Assembly: GCA_965223775.1 (NCBI GenBank)
Contig: OZ245021.1
Location: 1,612,001-1,676,000 of the forward strand
From: JAJDXW01 sp965223775
GTDB taxonomy: Bacteria > Pseudomonadota > Gammaproteobacteria > HK1
Direction: 5' to 3'
DNA length: 64,000 nt
Position 1 is the stretch's first letter; every line of letters starts with the position of its first letter. The notes below the pieces were generated by a model, which saw nothing but the letters and a program-made list of their open reading frames with translations, was not told the DNA's origin and searched no databases. Below, in pieces: positions 8,322 through 16,258 of this stretch. The translations under genes and the position numbers were made by a program.

Positions 8322-9227
8322 ATGGGCCAGCGAGCTCTGCTTCCCGGGTTGTTCGTGGTCCTGTGGTGCACGGGGTACCTCGTGGTCCGGCTCGCGTTGC
8401 CGGACGCCGGCCCCGTGCGATTCCTCGCCTTGCGTTTCGGATTGGCCGCCGTGCTGCTCGCGATGGCCGCATTCGCGCTTCGCGCCACGTGGGCGAGCCG
8501 GGCGATCGACTACGGGCACATGGCGGTGGTCGGCCTGCTGGTCCACGGGATCGGGCTCGGAGGGGTGTGGGTCGGGCTCGACCTCGGGGTCGAGGCCGGG
8601 GTCGCGGCGCTCGTGATGGGGGCCCAACCGCTCCTCACCGCGGCGCTTGCGATCAGTCTCATCGGGGAACGGATCGACCGGCGCGCGGCCGCGGGGCTCG
8701 CGCTCGGCTTTCTCGGCGTGACCCTGGTGATCCACCACAAGCTCGCCGGGGTCGGGAACCCGGCCGGTCTCACCGCCGTCGTCGTCGCGGTCGTGGCGAT
8801 GACCCTCGGCATGCTCTATCAGAAGCGCCGCTGCGCGCACATCGACCTCGTCACCGGCAATGCGGCGCAGCTCGCGTTCGCCGGCGCGGCCGCCCTCGCG
8901 GTCGCGTGGTGGATGGACGATCGCCCCGTCGAGTGGACGCTGCGGATCTTCGCGGCGCTCGGCTGGTCGGTGCTGGTGCTCTCGATCGCGGCGACCCTCC
9001 TGCTCTATCGGCTGCTTCGCCGCGGCGATGCGTCCCGAGTCGCGAGCCTCCTCTACCTCGTGCCGCCGGTCACCGCCCTGATGGCCTGGGCCGCCTTCGG
9101 GGAGACGCTCGCTCCGCTCGCGATCGCCGGCATGGCCCTCACCGCGGTGGGCGTAGCCCTGGTGGCAGCCGGCCCCGCTGCGCCGGACCCGCCCCGGACA
9201 CGGCGATTGCCGAGCTCCGGCCGATAA
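8322..9227 (+). CDS. EamA/DMT-family inner-membrane exporter
   Basis: A 301-residue membrane protein of the drug/metabolite transporter superfamily with about ten hydrophobic segments. These are arranged as two EamA repeats, the first ending around LIGERIDRRAAAGLALGFLGVTL and the second around FGETLAPLAIAGMALTAVGVALV. Such carriers export amino acids, drugs or metabolites. The ATG at 8322 has a good GGAGG box 5 nt upstream (8312-8316); the longer frame starting at 8229 lacks one. It stands alone between the LacI remnant and the TRAP-linked cassette. Confidence 0.9.
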   Translation: MGQRALLPGLFVVLWCTGYLVVRLALPDAGPVRFLALRFGLAAVLLAMAAFALRATWASRAIDYGHMAVVGLLVHGIGLGGVWVGLDLGVEAGVAALVMGAQPLLTAALAISLIGERIDRRAAAGLALGFLGVTLVIHHKLAGVGNPAGLTAVVVAVVAMTLGMLYQKRRCAHIDLVTGNAAQLAFAGAAALAVAWWMDDRPVEWTLRIFAALGWSVLVLSIAATLLLYRLLRRGDASRVASLLYLVPPVTALMAWAAFGETLAPLAIAGMALTAVGVALVAAGPAAPDPPRTRRLPSSGR

Positions 9228-9442
9228 CCCGCGCCGACGGTACATTGCCCCGAACGCCCGTCTCTTCCGCAAGGTGTCCAGGTGTCCGCCAGGGCGGGTC
9301 AGCTTCGGAGCGCCATCGCAGTGTGTCGCCCAGCTCGTTCTCTGCATGGTTTCGACCGAGCCGGAAGCAGATGCTTGCCGATCGAATCACCCTGATCTAC
9401 ATTGCATCGCTTGGCAAGTGGCCTTTTCCAGGGAGACGACAG

Positions 9443-10132
9443 ATGCAACTAGTCGACCTTAGCCGCGATATCTATCACATGATGCCGAGGCTCTTGAATC
9501 ATCCGTCGATCGTGATAACGACCTACAGCACACATGACGAAATTCGAGAGGCCGAAGGCGTCAAGTTCTCCAGCAAGACACTCGCTCTGGCGATGGGCGA
9601 TCACACCGGAACTCATGTCGATGCTCCCATACATTTTGACGCTGCGCCGGACGCCCAATCGATCGACCAGGTCCCGCTTGAGAACTTCTTTACCGAAGCC
9701 GTTTGTCTCGATCTTTCCCACAAGGAGCTCAAGAGCGACATATCCATCGAGGATCTGGAACAAGCCATCGAAACGGCCGGCGTCGAGATCAAGCCGAAAG
9801 ACACCGTCCTGTTGCATATGAATTTTTTTGGCCGATGCTACGGTACCCCCGGGTACTTGACAGATTTTCCAGGCCTCACCAAGGAGTCGGCCGAGTGGCT
9901 CGGCGCCAAGAATATCACCAGTTTCGGGGTTGAGGCGGTGAGCCCGGGGCGGCCCGGCAAGAACAATTTCGAGGTCCACCTCGTCTGTCGGGATATGGGA
10001 TTTACCCATATGGAGGGATTGGTCAATCTCGAGAAGCTGATCGGCAAGGGCCGGTTCCGTTTCATCGGCTTTCCTCTGAAGATTCGAGGCGGCACGGGCA
10101 GCCCGATTCGTGCCGTTGCCTTGCTGGATTGA
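9443..10132 (+). CDS. cyclase-family (kynurenine formamidase-like) metal hydrolase
   Basis: A 229-residue protein of the cyclase superfamily, which includes kynurenine formamidase. The metal-binding motif H-x-G-T-H-x-D-x-P-x-H is present as HTGTHVDAPIH (residues 54-64). Members hydrolyse cyclic or amide substrates, isatin and similar. The ATG at 9443 follows GGGAGACGAC. The DNA here has clearly lower G+C and freer codon use than neighbours to the left, and the TRAP transporter operon with the same composition lies just downstream on the other strand. An acquired uptake-and-degradation cassette is the likely context (inference). Confidence 0.9.
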   Translation: MQLVDLSRDIYHMMPRLLNHPSIVITTYSTHDEIREAEGVKFSSKTLALAMGDHTGTHVDAPIHFDAAPDAQSIDQVPLENFFTEAVCLDLSHKELKSDISIEDLEQAIETAGVEIKPKDTVLLHMNFFGRCYGTPGYLTDFPGLTKESAEWLGAKNITSFGVEAVSPGRPGKNNFEVHLVCRDMGFTHMEGLVNLEKLIGKGRFRFIGFPLKIRGGTGSPIRAVALLD

Positions 10133-10261
10133 CCAAGATTTCTCAATGGCGAACCGTGGCGGCTGACGGCCGGCGAGCTGGCGGCAGCGTATCGACACAA
10201 ACGCCTCGATTCCGTGGAAGCCGTTCGCGCTTGCCTGGCTCGGCTACGGCCACTTCCAGAC

Positions 10262-10858
10262 CTACACCCCCTGATGGCGCTCCGGCAAGGCATCGTAGTC
10301 GAGAGTCGCCAGCCAATCCGGCCCGTCCTTGGCGATCCAGAGCGTCGCCGCCACCGAGGCAAACGCCTTGTGCACGCTCAGGTCGGCTTCCGAGAAAGTT
10401 TCCGGCACCGAGCTCGCGCAGATCAGCACGCCCAGATAATCCTCGTCCCAGATCAGCGGAGCAAACATGGCCGATTTCGCTCGAAACGTCTTGAGGATTC
10501 TGACAAAGTTCTCGTGGTGCGCGGTATTGCGGAGCAACAGGGCATGTCGGGTTCGGGCCACATGGCCGGGATGCCCCAGATCGATGGCGACCTTTTCATG
10601 ATGCTGGTCCGGACCGAAATTCACCGGCGCCGTAGTGAGATGAAATCGCTTGTCCGGCGTCAACATGAACGCCGCTGCGGCGGTAGTGCCGTTTCCACGG
10701 GTTTCCTGCCGATCGACTGCGTTTGCCTCGGCGATCAATGAAGGAAGGGTGCGGGTGATCGTCCAGAGGGCTTCTTCCGGGCCCGCGACAAACGACGCCT
10801 CGCGCGTTATTCGCTCGACGGCCAGTATGCCATTCAGAAATTTGCTTTCGGATTTCAT
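10262..10858 (-). CDS. GAF-domain protein
   Basis: A 198-residue protein containing one GAF-like sensory domain (roughly residues 15-180), with the recognisable segment KSAMFAPLIWDEDYLGVLICASS followed by FSEADLSVHKAFASVAAT. No output domain (HTH, kinase, cyclase) is present, so it may bind a small ligand and act through a partner. It is the final gene of the minus-strand TRAP operon, 12 nt after dctM, which makes a role as a substrate sensor for the cassette plausible. Confidence 0.8.
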   Translation of the reverse strand: MKSESKFLNGILAVERITREASFVAGPEEALWTITRTLPSLIAEANAVDRQETRGNGTTAAAAFMLTPDKRFHLTTAPVNFGPDQHHEKVAIDLGHPGHVARTRHALLLRNTAHHENFVRILKTFRAKSAMFAPLIWDEDYLGVLICASSVPETFSEADLSVHKAFASVAATLWIAKDGPDWLATLDYDALPERHQGV

Positions 10859-10870
10859 TTTTCCCGGATT

Positions 10871-12139
10871 CTACCTGAGCGCGGAAGGCAGCCACAAAGT
10901 AAGCTGCGGAAATGCCATCAACATGACAAGACACACGGCGAGCAATACAACGAACGGCACCACCCCCTGGATAAGCTCAGTGATCGGCCGCCTGAGGATC
11001 CCGGTCATGACATAGAGCACCATCCCCACCGGCGGGGTGATGAGCGCTATCTCCATGTTGAGGGTAAACACAATCGCGTACCAGATGGGATCCAGGCCGA
11101 TATCCACGATGATCGGGTGTAGCAGAGGCAGCACGATGTAGATGATGGAGATGACTTCCAGAATCATGCCCAGCAAGAACAACAAGACCATCGTTGCGGC
11201 CACAAATCCCCAGGGTGGCAGATTTAATTCCCTGACGTATATCAGCAGGTCCTGACTGATCTGAAGCTTCGTCACGACGGTCCCGAGGACGTTCGAACCG
11301 GCGATGATAAGCAGGATCATTGCCGACGTCACGAACGCATCCATGAATGCCCGGCGGATGTCCTTGAAGCTGACCGAGCGATAGACGAAGATCGAAATCA
11401 CAAGCGCGTACGTCACGCCGATGGCGGCGGCTTCCGTGGGAGTAAAAACCCCGGAATAAATGCCGCCGATGACGATCACCGGCAAAAGCAGGGCAGGTAC
11501 GGACTTGAATGTGTATTTCAACGTCTCCGACCAAGGTGACTTTGGCAGGGGCTTGTAGGTTCCACCCCACACGGAAACGAACACGGAAAAAGCGACCAGT
11601 ATCGCGGTCAGCACCAGACCTGGAACAATGCCCGCTATGAACAGCGTGCCGATCGATTCTTCGGTAATTTCGCCATACAGAAGCAGTGGAATCGAAGGCG
11701 GGATCATGATCCCCAACGTACCGCTTGCGGCGATGAGCCCATAGGTGAACTTGCGTCCATATCCACGCGCCAGCATCGGCGGCACCGCCACGATTGCCAT
11801 GCTGGCGGCATTGGCAACGGAACTGCCGGTGATGCTGGCGCCAATGGCGCTCGTGATCACCGCGGAGGCGGCCAGACCGCCGGGGAGATGGCCAACCCAG
11901 CGCGTTACCGTTTCGAAGAGCAATTCCGTGATTCCGCCTCTTCGAAGCACTTCGCTCATGAGAATGAAGAGCGGTATGGCGATCAGCAGGAACGAGGTAG
12001 TTCCGGCGAATAGCGATGAAGGCAGTCCGAGGAAGCTTGTGTCACCAATGATAAAATAGCCGGTGAAAATACCGACGAGCGCCAATCCGATCCCGACCGG
12101 AATTCCGGTCGCAAGGAGGGCCAGAAGGCTGGCTAACAT
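10871..12139 (-). CDS. dctM: TRAP transporter large permease (DctM type)
   Basis: The 12-TM large subunit of a tripartite ATP-independent periplasmic transporter, which uses the sodium or proton gradient to drive uptake of a carboxylate. The first hydrophobic segment is LLALLATGIPVGIGLALVGI, and the family landmarks SVANAASMAIVAVPPML and GTLGIMIPPSIPLLLYG are present. The ATG at 12139 gives 422 residues, the usual family size (about 425); a longer form starting at 12211 would overlap dctQ by 49 nt. Neither start has a strong Shine-Dalgarno. It works with dctQ and dctP on the same strand. Confidence 0.92.
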   Translation of the reverse strand: MLASLLALLATGIPVGIGLALVGIFTGYFIIGDTSFLGLPSSLFAGTTSFLLIAIPLFILMSEVLRRGGITELLFETVTRWVGHLPGGLAASAVITSAIGASITGSSVANAASMAIVAVPPMLARGYGRKFTYGLIAASGTLGIMIPPSIPLLLYGEITEESIGTLFIAGIVPGLVLTAILVAFSVFVSVWGGTYKPLPKSPWSETLKYTFKSVPALLLPVIVIGGIYSGVFTPTEAAAIGVTYALVISIFVYRSVSFKDIRRAFMDAFVTSAMILLIIAGSNVLGTVVTKLQISQDLLIYVRELNLPPWGFVAATMVLLFLLGMILEVISIIYIVLPLLHPIIVDIGLDPIWYAIVFTLNMEIALITPPVGMVLYVMTGILRRPITELIQGVVPFVVLLAVCLVMLMAFPQLTLWLPSALR

Positions 12140-12162
12140 TACGAACGCCAATCGTCGGGCCT

Positions 12163-12690
12163 TTAGCTGATCGGGAAAGGTGGTGGTTCTTGCCGCTCGA
12201 CGAGATTCCATCTCGCGAGAATCCGGGAAAGAAATTCGAGCGCAAGGACGGAGAAGCCAATGGGGATGGTCAGATAGGGGATCCAGAGCGCAACGTCCAT
12301 TTCAGTCGCGCTGGAAGCCCGCATAAAGTAGGCGATACGCGAAAACTCATAGCCCAAATATGCTGCGAATCCGCAAAAGACGCCCCCGATCACGTCTGTC
12401 GCCGTGCCGAGAAGGCGGCGCGCAGTGTGACCGATCCGCATCGTCAATACGTCCACCTCCAACTGCCGGCCCAGCCTCAGAACGTATCCCGCCCCGAGAA
12501 AACCGACCCAGGAAATGGAGAAAGTGCTCACTTCGTGCGTCCAGTACGTGGGAGAATTGAAGATGAACCGCATGATCACTTCGTACTGAATGATCACGAA
12601 TACGACAAGCAACAGCGTGGCGGAAACGAATGCCGACCCGGTGCTGACCGCCCAGATGGCCTTGTCGAGCCAGGACAGCATTCGCCGCAT
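12163..12690 (-). CDS. dctQ: TRAP transporter small permease (DctQ type)
   Basis: A 175-residue membrane protein with four hydrophobic helices, the small membrane subunit that partners DctM in TRAP transporters. The landmark segment EVIMRFIFNSPTYWTHEVS, with the helix-2/3 region that follows, is typical. The start at 12690 was chosen because homology begins at MRRMLSWLDKAIW. It stops 23 nt before the preferred dctM start, consistent with co-transcription. A 435-nt spacer separates it from dctP upstream. Confidence 0.9.
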   Translation of the reverse strand: MRRMLSWLDKAIWAVSTGSAFVSATLLLVVFVIIQYEVIMRFIFNSPTYWTHEVSTFSISWVGFLGAGYVLRLGRQLEVDVLTMRIGHTARRLLGTATDVIGGVFCGFAAYLGYEFSRIAYFMRASSATEMDVALWIPYLTIPIGFSVLALEFLSRILARWNLVERQEPPPFPIS

Positions 12691-12712
12691 GATTACAATC
12701 ACGCGCGCGAGC

Positions 12713-13063
12713 TCACGGCGATGATCCTGCCGGGCGCGGGCGCAGCAGCGTCCGATCCCGCATACCGCCATCCAGGCGGGGGGTGTCGGAGCAGCCAACC
12801 ATCCGAACCCCGGCCGGGGGCTCGGAGCGTGGCAGCTCGGCGCGCACCCTCGCGGCGAGGCCGAGGCCTTTGCGCAGCCCGCTCAGGTGGGCTTCGACGG
12901 CCAGCAGGCGGTCTTCCAGCCAGCGTCCGATCTCGTGCACTTCCGCCCGTACGCCGGCGATGCCAGGCCGCAGCCACGCGAACAATCCGATGATGAGAGC
13001 CGCGAGCGCGACCTCGGTGGCTGCCATGGCGGGCGCTACGGTCCTGGTGATATCCGGTGCCAT
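12713..13063 (-). CDS. small predicted membrane/coiled-coil protein, unknown
   Basis: A possible 116-residue protein lying between dctP and dctQ. It opens MAPDITRTV, has one transmembrane helix (about MAATEVALAALIIGLFAWL) and then an amphipathic stretch with heptad spacing (VRAEVHEIGRWLEDRLLAVEAHLSGLRKGL). This layout is seen in many small uncharacterised bacterial proteins. The last 40 residues are low-quality and may not be coding. Its codons are much more GC-rich than those of the flanking TRAP genes, which hints at a separate origin. No function is assigned. Confidence 0.4.
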   Translation of the reverse strand: MAPDITRTVAPAMAATEVALAALIIGLFAWLRPGIAGVRAEVHEIGRWLEDRLLAVEAHLSGLRKGLGLAARVRAELPRSEPPAGVRMVGCSDTPRLDGGMRDRTLLRPRPAGSSP

Positions 13064-13072
13064 GCCCTGGGT

Positions 13073-13107
13073 CCCACCAGTCCCAGCGGGCCCCTGGGAC
13101 TGGTGGG
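13073..13107 (-). terminator. strong intercistronic hairpin downstream of dctP
   Basis: CCCACCAGTCCCAG (13073-13086) and CTGGGACTGGTGGG (13094-13107) are perfect 14-bp inverted arms with a 7-nt loop, about 20 nt past the dctP stop. There is no T-run. A stem-loop here would act as a partial terminator or an mRNA stabiliser, raising binding-protein levels over permease levels, as described for other dctP-dctQM operons. Confidence 0.6.
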
Positions 13108-13125
13108 GGTACGCTTGGGGGATGC

Positions 13126-14127
13126 CTACTGCTGGGCCCCTACCCACTCCACGAGCTTTTTCTCTTCCGCACCGGCGCGTTGCGCCCAGGCGTCATACGC
13201 GGGCTTGAACAGCTTACGCCATTCCTCCTTGTCATCTGCCGTGAGTTCATGGGTTTCGACACCCTCGCCGATGATGAATTCAAGGGCTTCCCTGTCTCTT
13301 TCAGCGCTTGTTGTCACCGACCACTCGAAGACTTCCTGACCAGCCTCCAGCAATGCATCCTGTTGTGCCTTCGAGAGAGCGTCCCACTTGGTTTGTGAGA
13401 TGTTGACGGCCATGACGCCAAAGGTTGCGCTGGTGACGGTTGCGTACTTGACGACCTCCCAGATCTTGCGGCTCTTCAGGGACGTTACACCAGTAATCGC
13501 ACCATCGATCGTTCCGCGTTGGATGGCCAGGTACATTTCGCCGGGAGACATGACCACGGGAGAAGCACCAAGTGCCCGAAGCCCTTCCGCCGCCAGGCGG
13601 CCGTAGCCACGAATCTTCATTCCATCAAAGTCGCTGGCCTCCCTCATCTGCCGATTGTTGTTGCCGAAATCGAACAGTGACCCGTAGAACATCACGTGGA
13701 CTGTCTTCATGCCGCGAGATTCCATCTGTCCGGAAAATGCCTTGATCAATTCTCCATCGGGGGCCCAAGCCTTGGCTGCATGTGCATGATTTGCAAAGAG
13801 GAAGGGGATATCGTTGATCTCGGACACCGAGTCTGTCGACCAGACACTCGTCAGGTTGTAGCCCATGTCGGCGCCGCCCGAGACGATGGCGGTGGGGATC
13901 TCTCTGGCCTTGTAGAGTTGACCTGCCGGGTAGACTTCGATCTCGACCGACCCGTCGGTCAATTCCTGTACGCGCTTCGCCAACATGTACTGGCCTTCAC
14001 CGTTGTGATGGGTCGCGGGCAGCGTGCCCGCGTACCGCAACGTCACGTCAGCGGCGATAGCCGTGGAAACGCCGGAAAGCAGTGTCACCAAGAAGGCAAG
14101 AGCTCCGATTGTCCTGGTACGTAACAT
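13126..14127 (-). CDS. dctP: TRAP transporter periplasmic binding protein (DctP type)
   Basis: A 333-residue solute-binding protein. It has a signal peptide (MLRTRTIGALAFLVTLL...) with probable cleavage after AIA near residue 25. The mature part carries DctP-family landmarks: RVQELTDGSVEIEVYPAGQL, the ligand-arginine region DFDGMKIRGYGRLAAEGLRALGA, and a G-x-I-D-G-A segment (QRGTIDGAITG). The ATG at 14127 has a textbook GGAGG box and was preferred to an upstream start at 14232. The ligand is likely an organic acid but cannot be read from sequence. Confidence 0.93.
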   Translation of the reverse strand: MLRTRTIGALAFLVTLLSGVSTAIAADVTLRYAGTLPATHHNGEGQYMLAKRVQELTDGSVEIEVYPAGQLYKAREIPTAIVSGGADMGYNLTSVWSTDSVSEINDIPFLFANHAHAAKAWAPDGELIKAFSGQMESRGMKTVHVMFYGSLFDFGNNNRQMREASDFDGMKIRGYGRLAAEGLRALGASPVVMSPGEMYLAIQRGTIDGAITGVTSLKSRKIWEVVKYATVTSATFGVMAVNISQTKWDALSKAQQDALLEAGQEVFEWSVTTSAERDREALEFIIGEGVETHELTADDKEEWRKLFKPAYDAWAQRAGAEEKKLVEWVGAQQ

Positions 14128-14156
14128 TTCTATTCCTCCGTCGTCGCGTCGTTGGC

Positions 14157-14180
14157 GTGACGAAATTCCATTTCGGTCAC
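14157..14180 (-). promoter_or_regulatory. palindromic operator candidate upstream of dctP
   Basis: GTGACGAAAT (14157-14166) and ATTTCGGTCAC (14170-14180) form a near-perfect inverted repeat with one extra base, centred about 40 nt before the dctP start. It fits a regulator binding site for the TRAP operon. The regulator is not identified. The rest of the spacer to 14452 shows no gene. Confidence 0.35.
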
Positions 14181-14452
14181 TCGATCCATACTCCGTTGTA
14201 CAGAGTCGTTTCTTCCCTGACTTCCCGCGCATTGTTGCCCGGAGGCGAGGGGTATCGCAACCTTCATGACCACGATCACGGACAGGCAGGACGTCGCATG
14301 CCGGAGACCGGCCGCCGTTCTTCCTTCGACAATAGATCCCGGACAGTCCGTCCTGGAGGGCGTCGCGCCGCGCCGTCAGGGGGGTCAGAGCGGCGCACTC
14401 GCCGTATCCATCCCGTCTGGTGTCGAACCGGACGGCATCGCCTCGCTCGTGT

Positions 14453-15277
14453 TCAGGTGCCGACCTTGGCCAGGACGTCGGCGCGCAGGAACTTCTCGAT
14501 GACGAGCATGAAGGCGACGGACGGGACGAGGAGGATGAGGGCGGTGATCGACGCGATCTGGTAGTTCCCTTCCATGCTCGCGGTGAAGAGGAGGAGGGGC
14601 ATGGTGGTGATGTCGGGCACCCCGACGAAGAAGGTCCCGGTGAACTCGTCGAGCGAGATGAGAAAGACGAAGATGGCGCTCGCGAGGATGCCCGGCAGGG
14701 CGAGCGGCAGGGTCACGGTGCGAAAGGCCGCGAAGGCGGATGCGCCGAGGTTCCGGGCCGCCTCCTCGAGCTCCCGGTCGACCGCCGCGAAGGCGGCGGT
14801 CGCAATCCACACCGCGAACACCAGTCCCTGGATGGTATGGACCAGCACCACCCCCGCGTGGGTCCCGTTCAGGCCGAAATCGTAGAAGATGTGGGCGATG
14901 TTCATATGCACCGCGACCGACGGAAACGCCTGCGGCAACAGGAACAGCAGCAGGAACAGGCTCCGCCACGGGAGGTTCCCCCGCCCGAGGGCGAGGCCGG
15001 CCGGGATCGCGATGGCGAGGCTGGCGGCCACCGTCGCGAGGGCGATGAGCACCGAGTTGACCAGCGACTCCATCGCGTTCCCCTGCGGGCGAAAGACCCG
15101 CTCCCAGAACGAGAATCCCCATTCCACGGGAAGCTTGTGGGGGAAGTACCACACTTCCGTCACCGCCCACAGCAGCAGGTTCGCGATCGGTCCGAAGATG
15201 GCGAACGCGAGGAGGCCGAGAATCACCGCCCGGACCACGGCCGGAAGCGCGGCCGGAAGCGCGGCCCGGGCGATCAC
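14453..15277 (-). CDS. ABC transporter permease (PotC-like, second)
   Basis: A 274-residue inner-membrane permease with about six helices. The EAA loop reads LEEAARNLGASAFAAFRTVTLPLALPGI, which docks the ATPase. It starts at GTG 15277 and overlaps the stop of the first permease in a GTGA arrangement. The ATPase, binding protein and both permeases form one minus-strand operon of the spermidine/putrescine/iron type. The exact substrate is unknown. Confidence 0.92.
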   Translation of the reverse strand: MIARAALPAALPAVVRAVILGLLAFAIFGPIANLLLWAVTEVWYFPHKLPVEWGFSFWERVFRPQGNAMESLVNSVLIALATVAASLAIAIPAGLALGRGNLPWRSLFLLLFLLPQAFPSVAVHMNIAHIFYDFGLNGTHAGVVLVHTIQGLVFAVWIATAAFAAVDRELEEAARNLGASAFAAFRTVTLPLALPGILASAIFVFLISLDEFTGTFFVGVPDITTMPLLLFTASMEGNYQIASITALILLVPSVAFMLVIEKFLRADVLAKVGT

Positions 15278-16185
15278 GCCGGCTTCCCTCCCTCGCGGAT
15301 CCCCTGGCGAAGATAGAGCCACGCGATGACCGCGGTCATCGCGTAGGAGATGAAGCCGAGGGCGTTGGCCACCGGGTAGTCGCCGTAGGAGTTGATGCGC
15401 CACGCCATGTCCACCGTCAGCATGGTCGGGGTCTGCGCATTGATCATGAGCGGCACGGAGAGCACCGACATCATCACCACGTAGGACAGGATGAGGGCGA
15501 CCATGAGGGTCGTCGCGACCTGCGGCACCACGATCTCGAGGAGCACCCGCACGCGACCCGCCCCGAGGTTGCGGGCCGCCTCCATGGTCGAACGGTCGAG
15601 CGAGGCCATGGCTCCCGCGACCAGCAGGGCGGCAAAGGGGGTCTGCTTCCATACGAAGGTAATCACGATCCCCCGCCAGTCGAGGAAGCTCGTCGTGCTC
15701 AACGGATCGAGGATCCCGGCGCCGACCAGCACGTTGTTCATCATCCCGTTCTTGGCGAGGAAGGTCCGCATGAGTTGGCCGGCGACCACGAAGGGGATGA
15801 AGAGCGGCCAGCGGTAGAGCCAGCGAAGGACCGCCACCGCCGCCCGGTTCTCCCCGAGGGTGAGATAGCCGCCGATCGCGATCGAGAGGACCCCGATGAG
15901 GAGCGTCGCCAGGGTCACGATGACGACGGTGAAGAGGATGTCGAGGGAGTAGAAGTCGAACGCCTTGGTGAAGTTGGCGAGCGACCACCCGCCCTGCGCC
16001 TCGTCGCGGAACGCCCACACGAGCGAATAGCCGAGCGGATAGAGGAACAGGAGCCCGATGGTCACGAGGGCCGGCGCGAGCAGCAGGAGGCTGCCGAAAT
16101 GGCCGCGCGGGTCGCGGGAGGGGCAGGTGGTCTTCGTCGTGGCGGGTCCGGAACCTGGAGGGGGAGGGAGGGACGCCTGATTCAC
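15274..16185 (-). CDS. ABC transporter permease (PotB-like, first)
   Basis: A 303-residue permease with a short charged N-terminus and six predicted helices starting at FGSLLLLAPALVTIGLLFL. The coupling loop MEAARNLGAGRVRVLLEIVVPQV is the EAA motif of binding-protein-dependent importers. The GTG at 16185 is the first good start. The gene lies 73 nt after the binding-protein gene, with a strong hairpin in between, and is coupled by GTGA to the next permease. Confidence 0.92.
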   Translation of the reverse strand: MNQASLPPPPGSGPATTKTTCPSRDPRGHFGSLLLLAPALVTIGLLFLYPLGYSLVWAFRDEAQGGWSLANFTKAFDFYSLDILFTVVIVTLATLLIGVLSIAIGGYLTLGENRAAVAVLRWLYRWPLFIPFVVAGQLMRTFLAKNGMMNNVLVGAGILDPLSTTSFLDWRGIVITFVWKQTPFAALLVAGAMASLDRSTMEAARNLGAGRVRVLLEIVVPQVATTLMVALILSYVVMMSVLSVPLMINAQTPTMLTVDMAWRINSYGDYPVANALGFISYAMTAVIAWLYLRQGIREGGKPA

Positions 16186-16200
16186 GATAGCCGAGGCCGG

Positions 16201-16242
16201 CCCGCCCCGGCAAGGCTCCGGGCGGAGGCTTGCCGGGGCGGG
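16201..16242 (-). terminator. long intercistronic hairpin after the ABC binding-protein gene
   Basis: Arms 16202-16220 and 16223-16241 (CCGCCCCGGCAAG... / ...CTTGCCGGGGCGG) pair over 19 bp with a single mismatch and almost no loop; bases 16201/16242 extend it. It lies between the binding-protein stop (16259) and the first permease start (16185). There is no T-run, so an attenuating or mRNA-protecting role is likelier than full termination. Confidence 0.6.
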
Positions 16243-16258
16243 GTCATGGATTCGAACG

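Noticed and set aside
7766..8488. Upstream extension of the VOC frame on the minus strand
   Set aside because: Residues before 7765 have no VOC similarity and low-complexity composition; the ATG at 7765 starts the fold.
10871..12211. The longer dctM start at 12211
   Set aside because: It overlaps dctQ by 49 nt and adds a non-conserved charged tail; 12139 gives the usual length. It cannot be fully excluded.
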